Assembly: GCF_000350225.1 (NCBI RefSeq)
Contig: NW_005179033.1
Coordinates: forward strand, 62,001-126,000
DNA: 64,000 nt
Direction: 5' to 3'
Source of the DNA: Chondrus crispus
Lineage: Eukaryota; Rhodophyta; Florideophyceae; Gigartinales; Gigartinaceae
The position numbers and the translations under genes are program-made. Under the pieces are notes generated by a model. It was not told the origin of the DNA and ran no database searches. It was given only the letters and a program-made list of their open reading frames with translations. Of the stretch, positions 50,864 to 60,054 are shown piece after piece; position 1 is the first letter of the stretch; each line of letters opens with the position of its first letter.

Positions 50864-52229
50864 AGATCGTGCCGCGCGAAGGACTTGAGCTTCCGTGATG
50901 TCTGCCGCCGGGGGAGGTCCATCTGCGGGAGCGCTTGTATCGGGGCTGCCGGGGAGCGGTGAAGGGCAGCCAAAGCGTTGCGGGTGGCAGGGGAGCGGAG
51001 ATCAGCAAGAGGCTTGTCGGTGAGGGCTCTCATGACACGGCTGTACTGTGCGTCAGAAGCGAGCCGCATGGCGCGACCAATGCGGCGGCGGGGGCAAGCG
51101 GAAGCCGTGTGGCGCCGGGCGTGTCGGTCCTGCCATTCAACATCAGCTTAGTGAGCGTGGAGAGCTTCATGCCATAACGCAGGCCAAGCAAGGCCAGAAG
51201 AAGTTCGACGGATGCGTTGGCGAAGGGCATTTTGTTGAGCTTTGCGGGAGCGCCAGCCAGGTTCGCCGCGGAAGGAGCGGCGAAGGACAGCGACAGGAAG
51301 GATGTAGAGATGAAGGAAAGCCTTGTGGGTGTCAGCGGGGTCCCAGGTGGCGGCAGCAGCACGAACGAGCTTGATGAGTAGAAGGGTTAGGCTATGCAGG
51401 CACGGGGAAGGGATAGAAGAATACACTTGGGAGGCGCGAAACGGGCAGAGAAGGAGATCTCGAACGGAAGGGAGAGAGAGGGGGGGAGAAGGTGGAGGGC
51501 GGGCTGTGAGCGGGTAACTGGGACGGGGGCATTGCGGCGGAGGAAAGGGATGGTTGACTCACTGTGATGATGGGGGGTGTCGGAGCGGGACCGCGACGGG
51601 AGAGAAGGTGGGGCTACAGAGACGGCGGGCTGGCGGAAGTGTCGCGGAGATGGAGAGGGCACGTTTGCGAAAGGCATTGGGGGCTGTCGAGGGGCCGACG
51701 GTGGCAGGACGAGGACCGGCGGAGGAAGGGGGGACTGTATTCGGAGACGAGGGATGGAATAAAGGACTGTGAGAGAAGGCAGGAGGGGAGGGGGGAGGAG
51801 GCCGGAGCAAATCGAAAGGAGCGGGGGTAAGTGCCGAGGGCGGAGGTGGTTGAGCAGAGACGGTGGATGCAGGAATGGGAGCCGCTTTGGGGAAGTTGGG
51901 AGCAACGGTGAGGACACTGGGAGCAGACATCACAGATGGCAGAGCGGGAGGCCGACCAGCATGATGGCCAGAAGGCAGAGGGGGTGGAGCAGCAGTAGGT
52001 GAAGTAGAAGTCGGAGTCCGTGTAGATGCCGCTACAGAGACTTGGGGGACGGCAAGAGCCGCCACTGGGGCGGAGGCTGGCAACGGCGAAGCAAGAGCGG
52101 CCACGGGGCGGGAAGGGTCGCGGTGAGCCACACGAGTAGATAGGCCACGTTTAGTAGGGCGGGTCGCCGGGGTGGGGGTGGTAGCACGAGCGTGAGCCTG
52201 GAGCACGAGTGCCAGAGCTTGACGGACCG
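50864..52229 (-). pseudogene. Upstream part of non-LTR polyprotein, with stops and a frameshift
   Basis: One minus-strand phase runs from the piggyBac junction (VRQALALVLQAHARATT) through a Pro/Ala/Ser-rich region to 50870. It is broken by TGA at 51559 and TAA at 51148, then leads by one frameshift into the RT frame. Between the stops it reads HKAFLHLYILPVAVLRR, and after them IGRAMRLASDAQYSRVMRAL and DLRSPATRNALAALH. The last block is the usual sequence just before an RT domain. No zinc finger is clear in the N-terminal part. Confidence 0.65.
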
Positions 52230-52233
52230 CTAG
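52230..52233. other. CTAG target-site duplication of piggyBac-2, left copy
   Basis: CTAG at 52230-52233 and at 54701-54704 bracket the element. One CTAG joins the two halves of the non-LTR frame as TSVP-L-AVRQ without a shift. Confidence 0.92.
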
Positions 52234-54700
52234 TGTCTATTATCCCAGCGATTTGGATTAATTAATCCTCGGTTTTGGATTAATTAATCCTCATGGAACA
52301 GTTGGTGGAGAGGTGCTGGCAAGTACTAAAAGCCCCGGCTTAGGCCCCTTTATGTTGCTTTACGACTCGAAGGAGTGCGTAGAAAGCACGTGGGATGTGA
52401 AGCATATCCTTCCCTTGGACGAGTCGCATATGAAGACCTCTTTTGAGCTCTCTTTACGGCACTGCGAGCACACTCGCGTCGTCCTCTTGCCGCATACAAC
52501 GCAATTCTTCTGCGCCCGCGCCGACGTCTCCGTGCCGTTGCGTGTCTTCTTCCTCTTCTTCGTGGGCGTTGCGTGCGGGCCGAGGCCTGACGTCGGGGTC
52601 AAGGCAGTCGCGCCTTCACCAACTGACGCGCGAGTGCGCAGCCCGACAACGTCGTAGTTGTTGTCTACCAGCTCCAACGCCAGCTGCTCATAGAATTCGT
52701 TCTGTAGCATAGTTCGCAGCGGCCCCCTCGAGCCCGTGTGCAGCAGCCATGCGTCGACGATAACCATGCCCAGAAGAGACATGCCTACCCTCATAGACCA
52801 GTCGTGCGTCACGTATGTTCGCTCCAGCCTTAGGTCGTCCTGTCGACAGCGGTTATGCGGATCAATGCTCGCACAGGCGGAATAGTAGACCTCAGCGCAC
52901 TGTGGCTGCTCGACCGTGAGCGCAACCCGTGCTGGGCCGGCCTCAGTCTGGCGCCAGCGACTGCGCTCGTACGGGGCGCCTGCAGCAGCGCTGGACGCGG
53001 ACGAGATAAAGTACCGCCGCTCGCCGTCGACCCAGACCAAAGCCATCTCCGCCACGTCACCGTTTTCGTCCTCATGTGCGAACGACAGCCAGCGTCCCCT
53101 GTTTGCTACTGGCTTCGCCTTCAGCAGGCGCATGGGGAACTTCCTCGTCGCCGTCTTGACCACGCCGATGAAGTGCAGACCTCGTGACCGCAGATGAGCT
53201 GTCGCCTCGTAGCTCGCAAAGTACGAGTCAGCACAAACAATGCGTGCTCCGGCACCAAGCCAGGGGCGCAGCAGTCTGTCCAGCACAACAGTGCCGTGGC
53301 CCAGCCCCTCCTCTCGCTCACTTCGACGCTCCTCCTCGTGCTCGGCCGTCGTCACCAGCTGCAATTGCATCATCACGCCACTCCTTCCGCACGCAGAGTT
53401 TTGGACTTCGCAGCCGTTCTCCGGCTTGCGGTCTATCGCCACATAATGTGGAAGCCCGTGCTCAATCCAGTGCCCGCTCTGCCCATACCACCGGCTCATG
53501 CTCTCGTCAACGCAGATGAGGTCGGACGGCACGAAGTTTGCGGCCCGATGGTGGTTGATGGCCTCAACGAAGTCATCAACTAGTCTCCAGCGGTGCTTCT
53601 CGGACAGCTCATCCGCTGTGCGCTCGCCCTGCTGGCTGAACACCAGGGAGGACCAGATGTCCTCAAACCTGTTGCGGGGCATGCCAGTCGTGCTGCCAAA
53701 GCATGGAGCGGAGAGCAAGCGGTTCCTCGCATTGACAGCCCACAGCTCCCTCCGCTTCCCGAAGGAGTATCTTGTTCCCAAGATGAGAATCCCAAATAAT
53801 TTCAGCAGCTCCCCTGTACTCACCGCCTGCTTCCCTTTGTCCTGCAGCACCTCCGACGTCCACTGCACTATCTTGAGCAGATGGGGGTGCGGCAGTGCCG
53901 CCATAAAAAAGTCGAGTGGGCGCCGCGTCGACGAGGATCCGGAGTCACCGCCTTCAACAATTGATTGCCCTCCTACGCTTCTCATTTCCCAACTTCGACG
54001 CGGCACCGCGCCCCCAACCGGCTCTAAAACCTCTTTCTGACGCCACAATACTCCATGCGCGTCGTAGGTGGTCTGGGTTTGCAGTGGCGGCTCTGGAGTG
54101 GGTGATTCGTTTTGCTCAGGGGTACTGTAAGCACCACTGCCCGTCTGCCCAGCGCTTCGCCCTTGCTCAGCTTGACGGGGCGCAGGGTTCGCTGGGCTGC
54201 TCTGATGCTGCTGCTGCGGTGCGGGAGTGACCAGGAGAGGATCCCCGAGCGTGACACTGCGCACACTGATGCGCCTGTCCCGCTGACCGGCCAGAGAATC
54301 CCATCTCACTTTGAGGAAGATGCTCACCCTCCCTTTTCCGGCCTTCTTTTCCACCCTCAGCACCCCCCCTGACACCAGGGTCTCCTTGTAAAGAGACCCG
54401 TAGAATCGTTTAGACTCCGCTTCTCCCAAGGCAAGGTACGCCCTGGCGTGTACTCGCGCCCCAATCTGCTGTTTTGCCAGAGACGACATGGTCGAGCGCA
54501 GCGTGACCTTGAGCTTGGCGTGGTGGCCCTTTTTGCCAGTGGAGGTTATGATAGCTCGATGTAAAAGGCGCCCATCGCCTCCAAGCTAATAAAAAGGGCG
54601 CTGAATCGATTACCGGTGTCCATTTGCTCTCAAATCCAGCCGTTTACCGTCCAGCATGGTGCTGGAAAAGGATTAATTAATCCTGGTGGGATAATAGACA
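52234..54700 (-). mobile_element. piggyBac-like transposon 2, apparently intact, CTAG duplication
   Basis: It is 2467 bp with perfect 14-bp terminal inverted repeats TGTCTATTATCCCA. Subterminal copies of GGATTAATTAATCC are present: two at the 52.25-52.29 kb end and one at the other end. It has one large transposase ORF on the minus strand. The first eight bases, TGTCTATT, are shared with piggyBac-1. It lies inside the non-LTR element. Confidence 0.92.
52360..54489 (-). CDS. piggyBac (DDE_Tnp_1_7) transposase, full length
   Basis: The 709-codon frame from ATG 54489 has no interruption. Residues 1 to about 90 form a conserved extra domain (RVHARAYLALGEAESKRFYG, then VSIFLKVRWDSL) that also precedes piggyBac-1 and looks like a Tudor/SH3-type barrel; that fold is inference. 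A Gln/Pro/Ser linker follows. The nuclease has LICVDESMSRWYGQSG (D about 327), IVCADSYFASYEA (D about 420) and ACASIDPHNRCRQD (D about 541), the DDD triad of the family. A nuclear-localisation-like KKRKKTRNG and a cysteine-rich end (CVVCGKRTTRVCSQC to CFTSH) bind zinc and transposon DNA in known piggyBac proteins. All key residues are present, so activity is plausible. Confidence 0.92.
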   Translation of the reverse strand: MSSLAKQQIGARVHARAYLALGEAESKRFYGSLYKETLVSGGVLRVEKKAGKGRVSIFLKVRWDSLAGQRDRRISVRSVTLGDPLLVTPAPQQQHQSSPANPAPRQAEQGRSAGQTGSGAYSTPEQNESPTPEPPLQTQTTYDAHGVLWRQKEVLEPVGGAVPRRSWEMRSVGGQSIVEGGDSGSSSTRRPLDFFMAALPHPHLLKIVQWTSEVLQDKGKQAVSTGELLKLFGILILGTRYSFGKRRELWAVNARNRLLSAPCFGSTTGMPRNRFEDIWSSLVFSQQGERTADELSEKHRWRLVDDFVEAINHHRAANFVPSDLICVDESMSRWYGQSGHWIEHGLPHYVAIDRKPENGCEVQNSACGRSGVMMQLQLVTTAEHEEERRSEREEGLGHGTVVLDRLLRPWLGAGARIVCADSYFASYEATAHLRSRGLHFIGVVKTATRKFPMRLLKAKPVANRGRWLSFAHEDENGDVAEMALVWVDGERRYFISSASSAAAGAPYERSRWRQTEAGPARVALTVEQPQCAEVYYSACASIDPHNRCRQDDLRLERTYVTHDWSMRVGMSLLGMVIVDAWLLHTGSRGPLRTMLQNEFYEQLALELVDNNYDVVGLRTRASVGEGATALTPTSGLGPHATPTKKRKKTRNGTETSARAQKNCVVCGKRTTRVCSQCRKESSKEVFICDSSKGRICFTSHVLSTHSFES

Positions 54701-54704
54701 CTAG

Positions 54705-55507
54705 GGGCACGGAGGTTGGGGTTCGACGGTCGAGGAGGCGAAGGGCCTCACGGCGTAGGCGGCATGCAACACCAGCGGCGGCGAAACAGTCGAGTGTGGA
54801 AGCGGTAGGAGGTAGGGGAGCAGAGTGGATGGTTAGGTCTGCATAGATGAGGCGGAGGTTTGCGAGGATGCGGGCGAAGAGAGTAGTGTGGGATTCTAGA
54901 AAGTAGACGTATGTCAACCGGCCACTCCGGGGACAAGGACGTGGGGAGGGAGAACGGCACCAGCAAGGTGGGCGCCACGGCGCACAGCAGATTGCCCAGC
55001 AGTGAAGGAAGCGAAGGCTGCGACGTTGGCATCTGGAGCGATGGCGTAGGCGGTGACGGCGGGGGGAGGAGCAACAGGCTCTCCAGTACGAGGGTCGAGA
55101 CGAAGCGGTTTGCCCACGGTGCGGACGAGGGAGTGGGCCGCGGCGAGCGTTGCACTCGAGACTGAAGTAGGTGCGGCTAGTGCCGCACGGGCAGCCTCGA
55201 GAGTCAGGATAGAGGAAGAATCGGGGCGGGCTGGGACACGTGGCAGCTGGAGGGGGCGAGCCACGGCAAAGGGAGAAGTGGAGGGTAAGGTCGAAGACGA
55301 CTTGAATTGAACGGAGGTGATAGGCAGGGCGGCGCTCGCCGCATATGCAGGGACAGAAGGGGGGGTAGGACGGGGAGAATCACGGGGTCGTGCAGCGGCA
55401 ACAGTCACCCACACACACACACACACACACACGCGATGACGAAGAAGAAGAAGACATCGTTGTCCGTCGAGTTCCCTCCGTCGCCGCACCCGCCTCCTCC
55501 GCTTCAC
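54705..55507 (-). pseudogene. N-terminal part of non-LTR polyprotein, beyond the piggyBac
   Basis: 54917-54705 reads LESHTTLFARILANLRLIYA to RLLDRRTPTSVPL and joins in frame across the piggyBac to 52229. Upstream, one phase off at about 54914, is an Ala/Pro/Ser/Thr-rich frame (ITSVQFKSSSTLPS, then TLEAARAALAAPTSVSSAT) that can be followed to an ATG at 55507. It is low-complexity, and the start is uncertain because a CA/TG microsatellite (about 55411-55432) lies within it. Confidence 0.5.
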
Positions 55508-55554
55508 GCCAACGCGCTCGCGCCCTGCGCGGACGGGTACGGCGGAAGCACTCG

Positions 55555-56839
55555 GCTACGTTCCTTTCCTTACAGCTCTGTTCGATATCGCTACTACATA
55601 CACTGTGCACATCCCTCCCCACCTGTCTCCTGGCCAGGGGGCACTCCCTTTTACCTCAGGTTATGGTCCCGTGGCGCATCCTGCTGCGCACCGATGCTCA
55701 ACACAAGTGATCGCGAGTTAAACTTTCAACGCTTTCCAAGATTTTCAACTTTACGGCGACTGTCAAGCACCCTCCTTACAGCACGCTTCAACACCAAGGC
55801 CTCTGCTACTCAAGCACCCCCCTTACACCACGCTCCAACACCAAGGCCTCTTCTGCTCATCATCTCCAAGCACGCTCAAACACCACGGCCTCTGCTTCCT
55901 CAACACTTTTCCCGCTTCCATTCACCTCACTACACGTCAGATCGCGGCGACTGTTGGATATCGCTATAGCTCATCCTTTCTACGATCTTCCGCTACGTTC
56001 CTTTCCTTACAGCTCTGTCCGATATTGCTACTACATATACTGTGCACATACCTCCCCACCTGTCTCCTGGCCAGGGGGCACTCCCTTTTACCACAGAGAC
56101 AGAAACAAAGAGAATGGGTGGGCTGGAAGCAGTTTTAATTTTAATATTCATAAAACGTGTTTCAATTTGAGCCATTGGGGAAGGGTACCATAGAAAAATT
56201 GAAACCGTGGCCAGCATAGTTGAAAAGAAATAACATTCGCGAATTTGTATGTTATGATAACGCTTGGTCGGATAGACACTAGTAAACACGTACCGTAAGC
56301 CCCTCCAACTTTTTTACTCAAGATGCCGGATGCGTTGAGCCAACACTGGACAAAGAATGTAGCCGCGTGAAGACGTTTCCTCTTCTGCGGTACAGAGAGC
56401 TGGAGTCGGAAAGATATGAAGCCTTGAAATATTTTGCTGAATTATTCCAAACGTTTCAGAGATGTTCATTCCTCGCAACCAAAAGGTGGTTGGTTAGGGT
56501 GACCCCACCGCGCCTTGCCCAAAATCGCAAAAAGCAGACAGTTGTCCTCCGGTAATTGGATCTACTATCTTTTAATCAAGCCGCGCTTTGGGGGAGGTGG
56601 TGATTCAGAGATGACCCCCACCGCGCCTGTAACACAATACATCTATTCATATTCAGGGTCACCCCAATTAGGCTACAAGTATGTCGTAGAAATACATTTG
56701 GCGCAAAGAAGCAAGCTACTGCACGCGTCTGTTCCACAATTAGCGGCAACTTTTGCTCGTCACTTGCCCGCTCTCCATAATATGTAGGCTCCTGTTTGGG
56801 AATTATCAACTCGGCAAGTACACCACGCTTTCAATTCTA
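55555..56839. other. Duplicated host sequence, tandem repeats, possible MITE
   Basis: 55555-55655 (CTTACAGCTCTGT, then CCTGTCTCCTGGCCAGGGGG) recurs at 55992-56092, a period of about 437 bases. Between the copies is a 47-bp tandem repeat. At 56494-56665 are GGGTGACCCC motifs in opposite orientations that could be ends of a small element. No gene is seen. Confidence 0.55.
55764..55905. repeat. Tandem repeat of about 47 bp, three copies
   Basis: Copies begin at CAAGCAC at 55764, 55811 and 55866 and share CAACACCAAGGCCTCTGCT with some indels. Confidence 0.75.
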
Positions 56840-58308
56840 ATTATGGACTCTGGAACCGATTCCGATGATGCCATCGCGGCATATTTCATGCTTTCTCTAT
56901 CTGCTGCTGCTGTCGCTGGCGCTCTGGTCGCTCGGCAGCACAGAGAGCGCATGCGATCCGGAGGTAAGTTTGGAGGATCAAGAATGGGAAAGGCGATGAA
57001 CAGAGATCGCCACCGCCATCGCTTTGAAAGGCAAACAAATGAAGACTGGTTTTTGTCGCGGGATAGTGCAGGAAGCAGGTCTCTCTTCACTGCAGAAGAG
57101 TTTCGTGGCACTCATCGCGTTTCTATGGATATATACGAGCACATTCGCGCGGTGCTGCCAGAGGTTGATCCATGGTTTGCACAGAAGGCTGACGCGGTGG
57201 GCAAGCAGGGAACGTCTACAGATCAGAAGCTCATCGCAGCCCTGCGCATGCTAGCAAGCGGCAACAGCGCGAAAAGCGAAATACCGCTTATGAGGTTGGC
57301 GGAATCAACTCTTCTAGAAAACTTATAACGGTTTTCTGCCGCGATTGTGAAGGGGTTTGGAAAAGAGTATCTGCGCCTTCCAACTACGGATGAAATTATA
57401 AAAATAGAAGCAGAGTATGCTGCTATGGGGTTTCCAGGCGCTATAGGTTGCGTCGATTGTGCAAGCTGGACTTGGGACGGATGTCCTGTTGCTTGGCAGG
57501 GACGACACAAGGGCAAGGAACGCAAAACCCTCAATCGTATGGAGGTAGTATGCGACGATTATCTTCGTATTTGACACGTGAATTGTGGAGCACCCGGGGC
57601 GAAGAACGACATTCAGATAATGAACGCCTCCCCATTGTTTAACAATTTAAGATCCGGAAAGTGGCCGCCGACACGCCTGAAACAGACGTTGGCGGATTTA
57701 AATTGAAATGGTACTACTTCCTCGCTGATAGTATTTATCCTAGGTTCCGATTTTTCGTGTCCACGATTCCACGACCACGATCAAAGAAAGAGAAGATGTT
57801 TGCCAAGCAGCAAGAGGGAGCTCGCAAAGCTGTCGAAAGGGTTTTTGGAGTTTTATTCAAGCGGTAGCAAATATTGTACCGACCAAATCGGCTGTGGCGA
57901 AAAAGTGATATGAACAATATAGTTTTAGCATGTGTCGCGATCCATAATGTGGTAGTGGAGGAACGCCGAGAGCAATACAAGAGTACGGAAAAGGCCCGCC
58001 TGACCGAGGACGAGACTGGCCTGCCTACGGAAGTCCACCTGAATTGGAGGCCGACAGACCGCGCCGAGGCAGCAGCTTACTGGCGCGAGTTTGTAGATGG
58101 CTGGGAAGACGTAAACCAACACCTGCAGCTGAAGAAGGCATTGGCGAATCACATGTGGAAGGCGAGAGGGGAAGTCTGCCATGTGAGCGATGGGGATGAT
58201 TTTACACGCGAAGAAGACTATATCGGAGGCAACGACTCTACTGCAGGCGATGATGAGAATGGTAGTGATGGTGAGATTTTCTCGCCATCACCATCACGAC
58301 CATTTTAA
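56840..58308 (+). pseudogene. Second Harbinger-type (plant transposon protein family) transposase, broken
   Basis: From ATG 56843 (MDSGTDSDDAIAAYFMLSLS) the frame runs to a TAA at 57326. It then continues in the same phase with PTTDEIIKIEAEYAAMGFPG, GCVDCASWTWDGCP and LNRMEVVCDDYLRI to a TGA at 57572, and on with GAPGAKNDIQIMNASPLFNN. A frameshift near 57660 leads to KWYYFLADSIYP, EGARKAVERVFGVLFKR and a TAG at 57865, then LYRPNRLWRKSDMNNIVLAC and an acidic tail to 58306. By comparison with 39467-40673 the TGA and the TAG replace Trp. The family is the same as that copy. Confidence 0.85.
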
Positions 58309-58442
58309 TCATCTTGTGTTCCACTCTTGCATGCCCTTTTCAAATACCACACCCTTTTGCTCCTCGTCAAGGCCCTCATTGGCGTCGTCTCAAATTCCGA
58401 TGGCGTCATGGAGATTTGGCCCCCGGCTGCCTCACCACTTTT

Positions 58443-59144
58443 ATGAGCGCCTTGGGTACAGACATGGAGCAAGCAGCTATCGAGGAGGGCGCTCAGTTGC
58501 TCGAGCTTAGCGGCTGGACCGAGGGCAAGCATGCTGTCACCAATCCCGACGGCTATTTACAAGAATGCGACCAAACTCCCCCACGCGGCGATACCTTTCT
58601 CTCCAATTTCGTCATGCTCAGACATCTCCCCGCCGCCATCTCTTTCGACATCGCCGCCACCAAGAAGATCCCAAAGAGCTGGCCCGCTATCGGCGACTAT
58701 CTTTCCCAGCAAGTCGGCCATTCCTTCCCCGTACTTGCTTTGTTGAACCACTCGAGGGCCGTCAGGGCTATTGCCGGCTGTATTTGCCTCAACTTGGACG
58801 CCATCGTTTGCGGCATCGAGTCCGACGCCAAGTACCTCATGGGCATAGTCTTCGCCGGCGTTAATCGCAACAGGCTCATGGCCAAGGAGTTCCGCAAGAT
58901 GACCAAGCTCATGGTTGATTACTACGACGAGGACTGCATCAACGCCGTCTACGAGTTTTCCAAGGAGGACACCGATTTCTCAGTCGATTTCATGGACGCC
59001 CTCACCGACTCGGCCTTGAGGGACACTCCCTTGTCCGAGATGCAGGTCCGCATGCTATACATCGCAAAGGCCAGTTCATATGCCCCCACGAGGACAACCC
59101 AGGCCGTCGTCGACTCTACAAAGGCCCCGTGCTTCAAAATATAA
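58443..59144 (+). CDS. Unrecognised intact gene, 233 aa
   Basis: I do not recognise this protein. ATG 58443 gives MSALGTDMEQAAIEEGAQLL; the frame is also open upstream from 58314, but that part is low-complexity and less gene-like. It has no signal peptide. A mildly hydrophobic stretch (AVRAIAGCICLNLDAIVCGI) could be a buried helix. The rest is helical and acidic (LMVDYYDEDCINAVYEFSKE). Codons are strongly C/G-ending, unlike the transposons on either side and like the CHY and BRCT genes, which supports a host gene. It ends at TAA 59142, 90 bases before a dehydrogenase relic. Confidence 0.6.
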   Translation: MSALGTDMEQAAIEEGAQLLELSGWTEGKHAVTNPDGYLQECDQTPPRGDTFLSNFVMLRHLPAAISFDIAATKKIPKSWPAIGDYLSQQVGHSFPVLALLNHSRAVRAIAGCICLNLDAIVCGIESDAKYLMGIVFAGVNRNRLMAKEFRKMTKLMVDYYDEDCINAVYEFSKEDTDFSVDFMDALTDSALRDTPLSEMQVRMLYIAKASSYAPTRTTQAVVDSTKAPCFKI

Positions 59145-59235
59145 AATGCAGTAGAGGATAGATCTGCATGCTTTTTCCACAGCACATCTTTCCTCGCCCC
59201 GCAATCTACACCTTGATCTTCACTATCCCTCCCAT

Positions 59236-59340
59236 ATGCCTGCATCGCCGCAACAAACTCGCGTCGGATGGGTCGGCACCGGCGTCATGGGGTGCGCCAT
59301 GGCTAGTCCTTTGATGACTGCCGGATACCCCTTAAGTGGA
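59236..59340 (+). pseudogene. N-terminal fragment of a 3-hydroxyisobutyrate-dehydrogenase-like gene
   Basis: ATG 59236 begins MPASPQQTRVGWVGTGVMGC, followed by AMASPLMTAGYPL. This is the NAD(P)-binding start (GxGxMG, then AxxLxxAGY) of 3-hydroxyisobutyrate or 6-phosphogluconate dehydrogenase-type enzymes, which oxidise hydroxy acids. After about 34 residues the similarity stops in Gly/Arg-rich sequence. Full proteins have about 300 residues, so this is a relic, or a first exon whose remainder was displaced. Confidence 0.6.
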
Positions 59341-59420
59341 GCGGGTGGAACCGGCAGCAGAGTAGCTGGCGCGGCTCGTCGACCGGGAGCAAGCGGGCAT
59401 GGAATACGGGGCGACCGTCG

Positions 59421-59531
59421 AGCTTTGGCCAGGCGGACTTTTACGCGGTGCTGGGGATCGAGTACGGGGCTAGCCGTGTTGATGTGTAATGGGCGCGCGC
59501 TCGCTGCTATACGTTGCGCTATCGTACATGA
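59421..59531 (+). pseudogene. J-domain (DnaJ/Hsp40) fragment
   Basis: The frame from 59421 reads SFGQADFYAVLGIEYGASRV, then DV, a TAA, and WARARCYTLRYR. This fits the first two helices of a J-domain (DxYxVLGxxxxAS, then A/YxxLxxRYHPD), the Hsp70-stimulating module. The TAA replaces a residue at the start of helix II, and the HPD motif is lost after RYR. It lies 80 bases from the dehydrogenase relic. Confidence 0.5.
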
Positions 59532-59873
59532 GGTGCTGAATTGTGCTTCGTAAGACCATACTGATGTGCCATATCGTGGTAGCCCCTGAATTGGTGCTAT
59601 TGAGCGGAGTGATGTGTCCGCTAAGTGACTTAATATCTAGTATTTTGATGTTGTCCTTCTTTCGTACTGTGTGTTTGTGTTTCAGGATCTGCGCCTACCA
59701 TGTTGTCGTCCTGCACACTGATTTGTACTTTGGCTTTCGGTAGGTTTACCATCGTACTCTTAGTCTACATAAGTTCTACCTTGATCGACTCAAGTAAAGT
59801 CCGGTCTATGGTGTTACCAGACCCCATCGACGAACTTCTCCCGACTTACATCCATTCATTCACCCCCTGCAAA

Positions 59874-59888
59874 GGGTTATGAGCCCAG
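59874..59888 (+). promoter_or_regulatory. Probable primer-binding site of copia-3
   Basis: GGGTTATGAGCCCAG is complementary, with one mismatch, to the initiator tRNA-Met anticodon arm and is like the sites in copia-1 and copia-2. It lies 166 bases before gag, so here it does not overlap the start codon. Confidence 0.5.
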
Positions 59889-60054
59889 CCCACGCTCGCT
59901 CTCTTACCCTTCTTATCTTTTTGGTGCTATTTTACGCCGTTTGTGCTCTCTGCAGCGACAGCTTGCATTGAGTTTTTCACACCACGCCGTGCGACTACAG
60001 GACGTGCGTTAAAAGTACGTTTATTAATTCTACGGAAGCGTTCGAGTTACTGCT

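Larger units (their letters stand above)
48437..55554 (-). mobile_element. Non-LTR retrotransposon with restriction-like endonuclease, split by piggyBac
   Basis: It is transcribed on the minus strand and spans about 4.65 kb without the piggyBac. The 3' end carries an A8 tract (minus strand) at 48450-48443. GCTACGT flanks both ends (48430-48436 and 55555-55561), and an uninterrupted copy of the site lies at 55992-55998. The single polyprotein has a low-complexity N-terminus, reverse transcriptase, a Cys/His motif and a PD-(D/E)XK-like endonuclease region, the arrangement of R2-type elements. Frameshifts and stops indicate a defective copy. Confidence 0.8.
59145..60054. other. Gene relics and probable 5' LTR of copia-3
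   Basis: It contains two host-gene fragments (listed separately) and, from about 59550 to 59870, the likely 5' LTR of copia-3, whose start cannot be fixed because the 3' LTR is outside the window. Confidence 0.5.

Noticed and set aside
54914-55507. Separate Ala/Pro-rich host protein upstream of the piggyBac
   Set aside because: Its end joins by one frameshift to the segment that continues in phase into the non-LTR polyprotein, so it is better read as that element's N-terminus.
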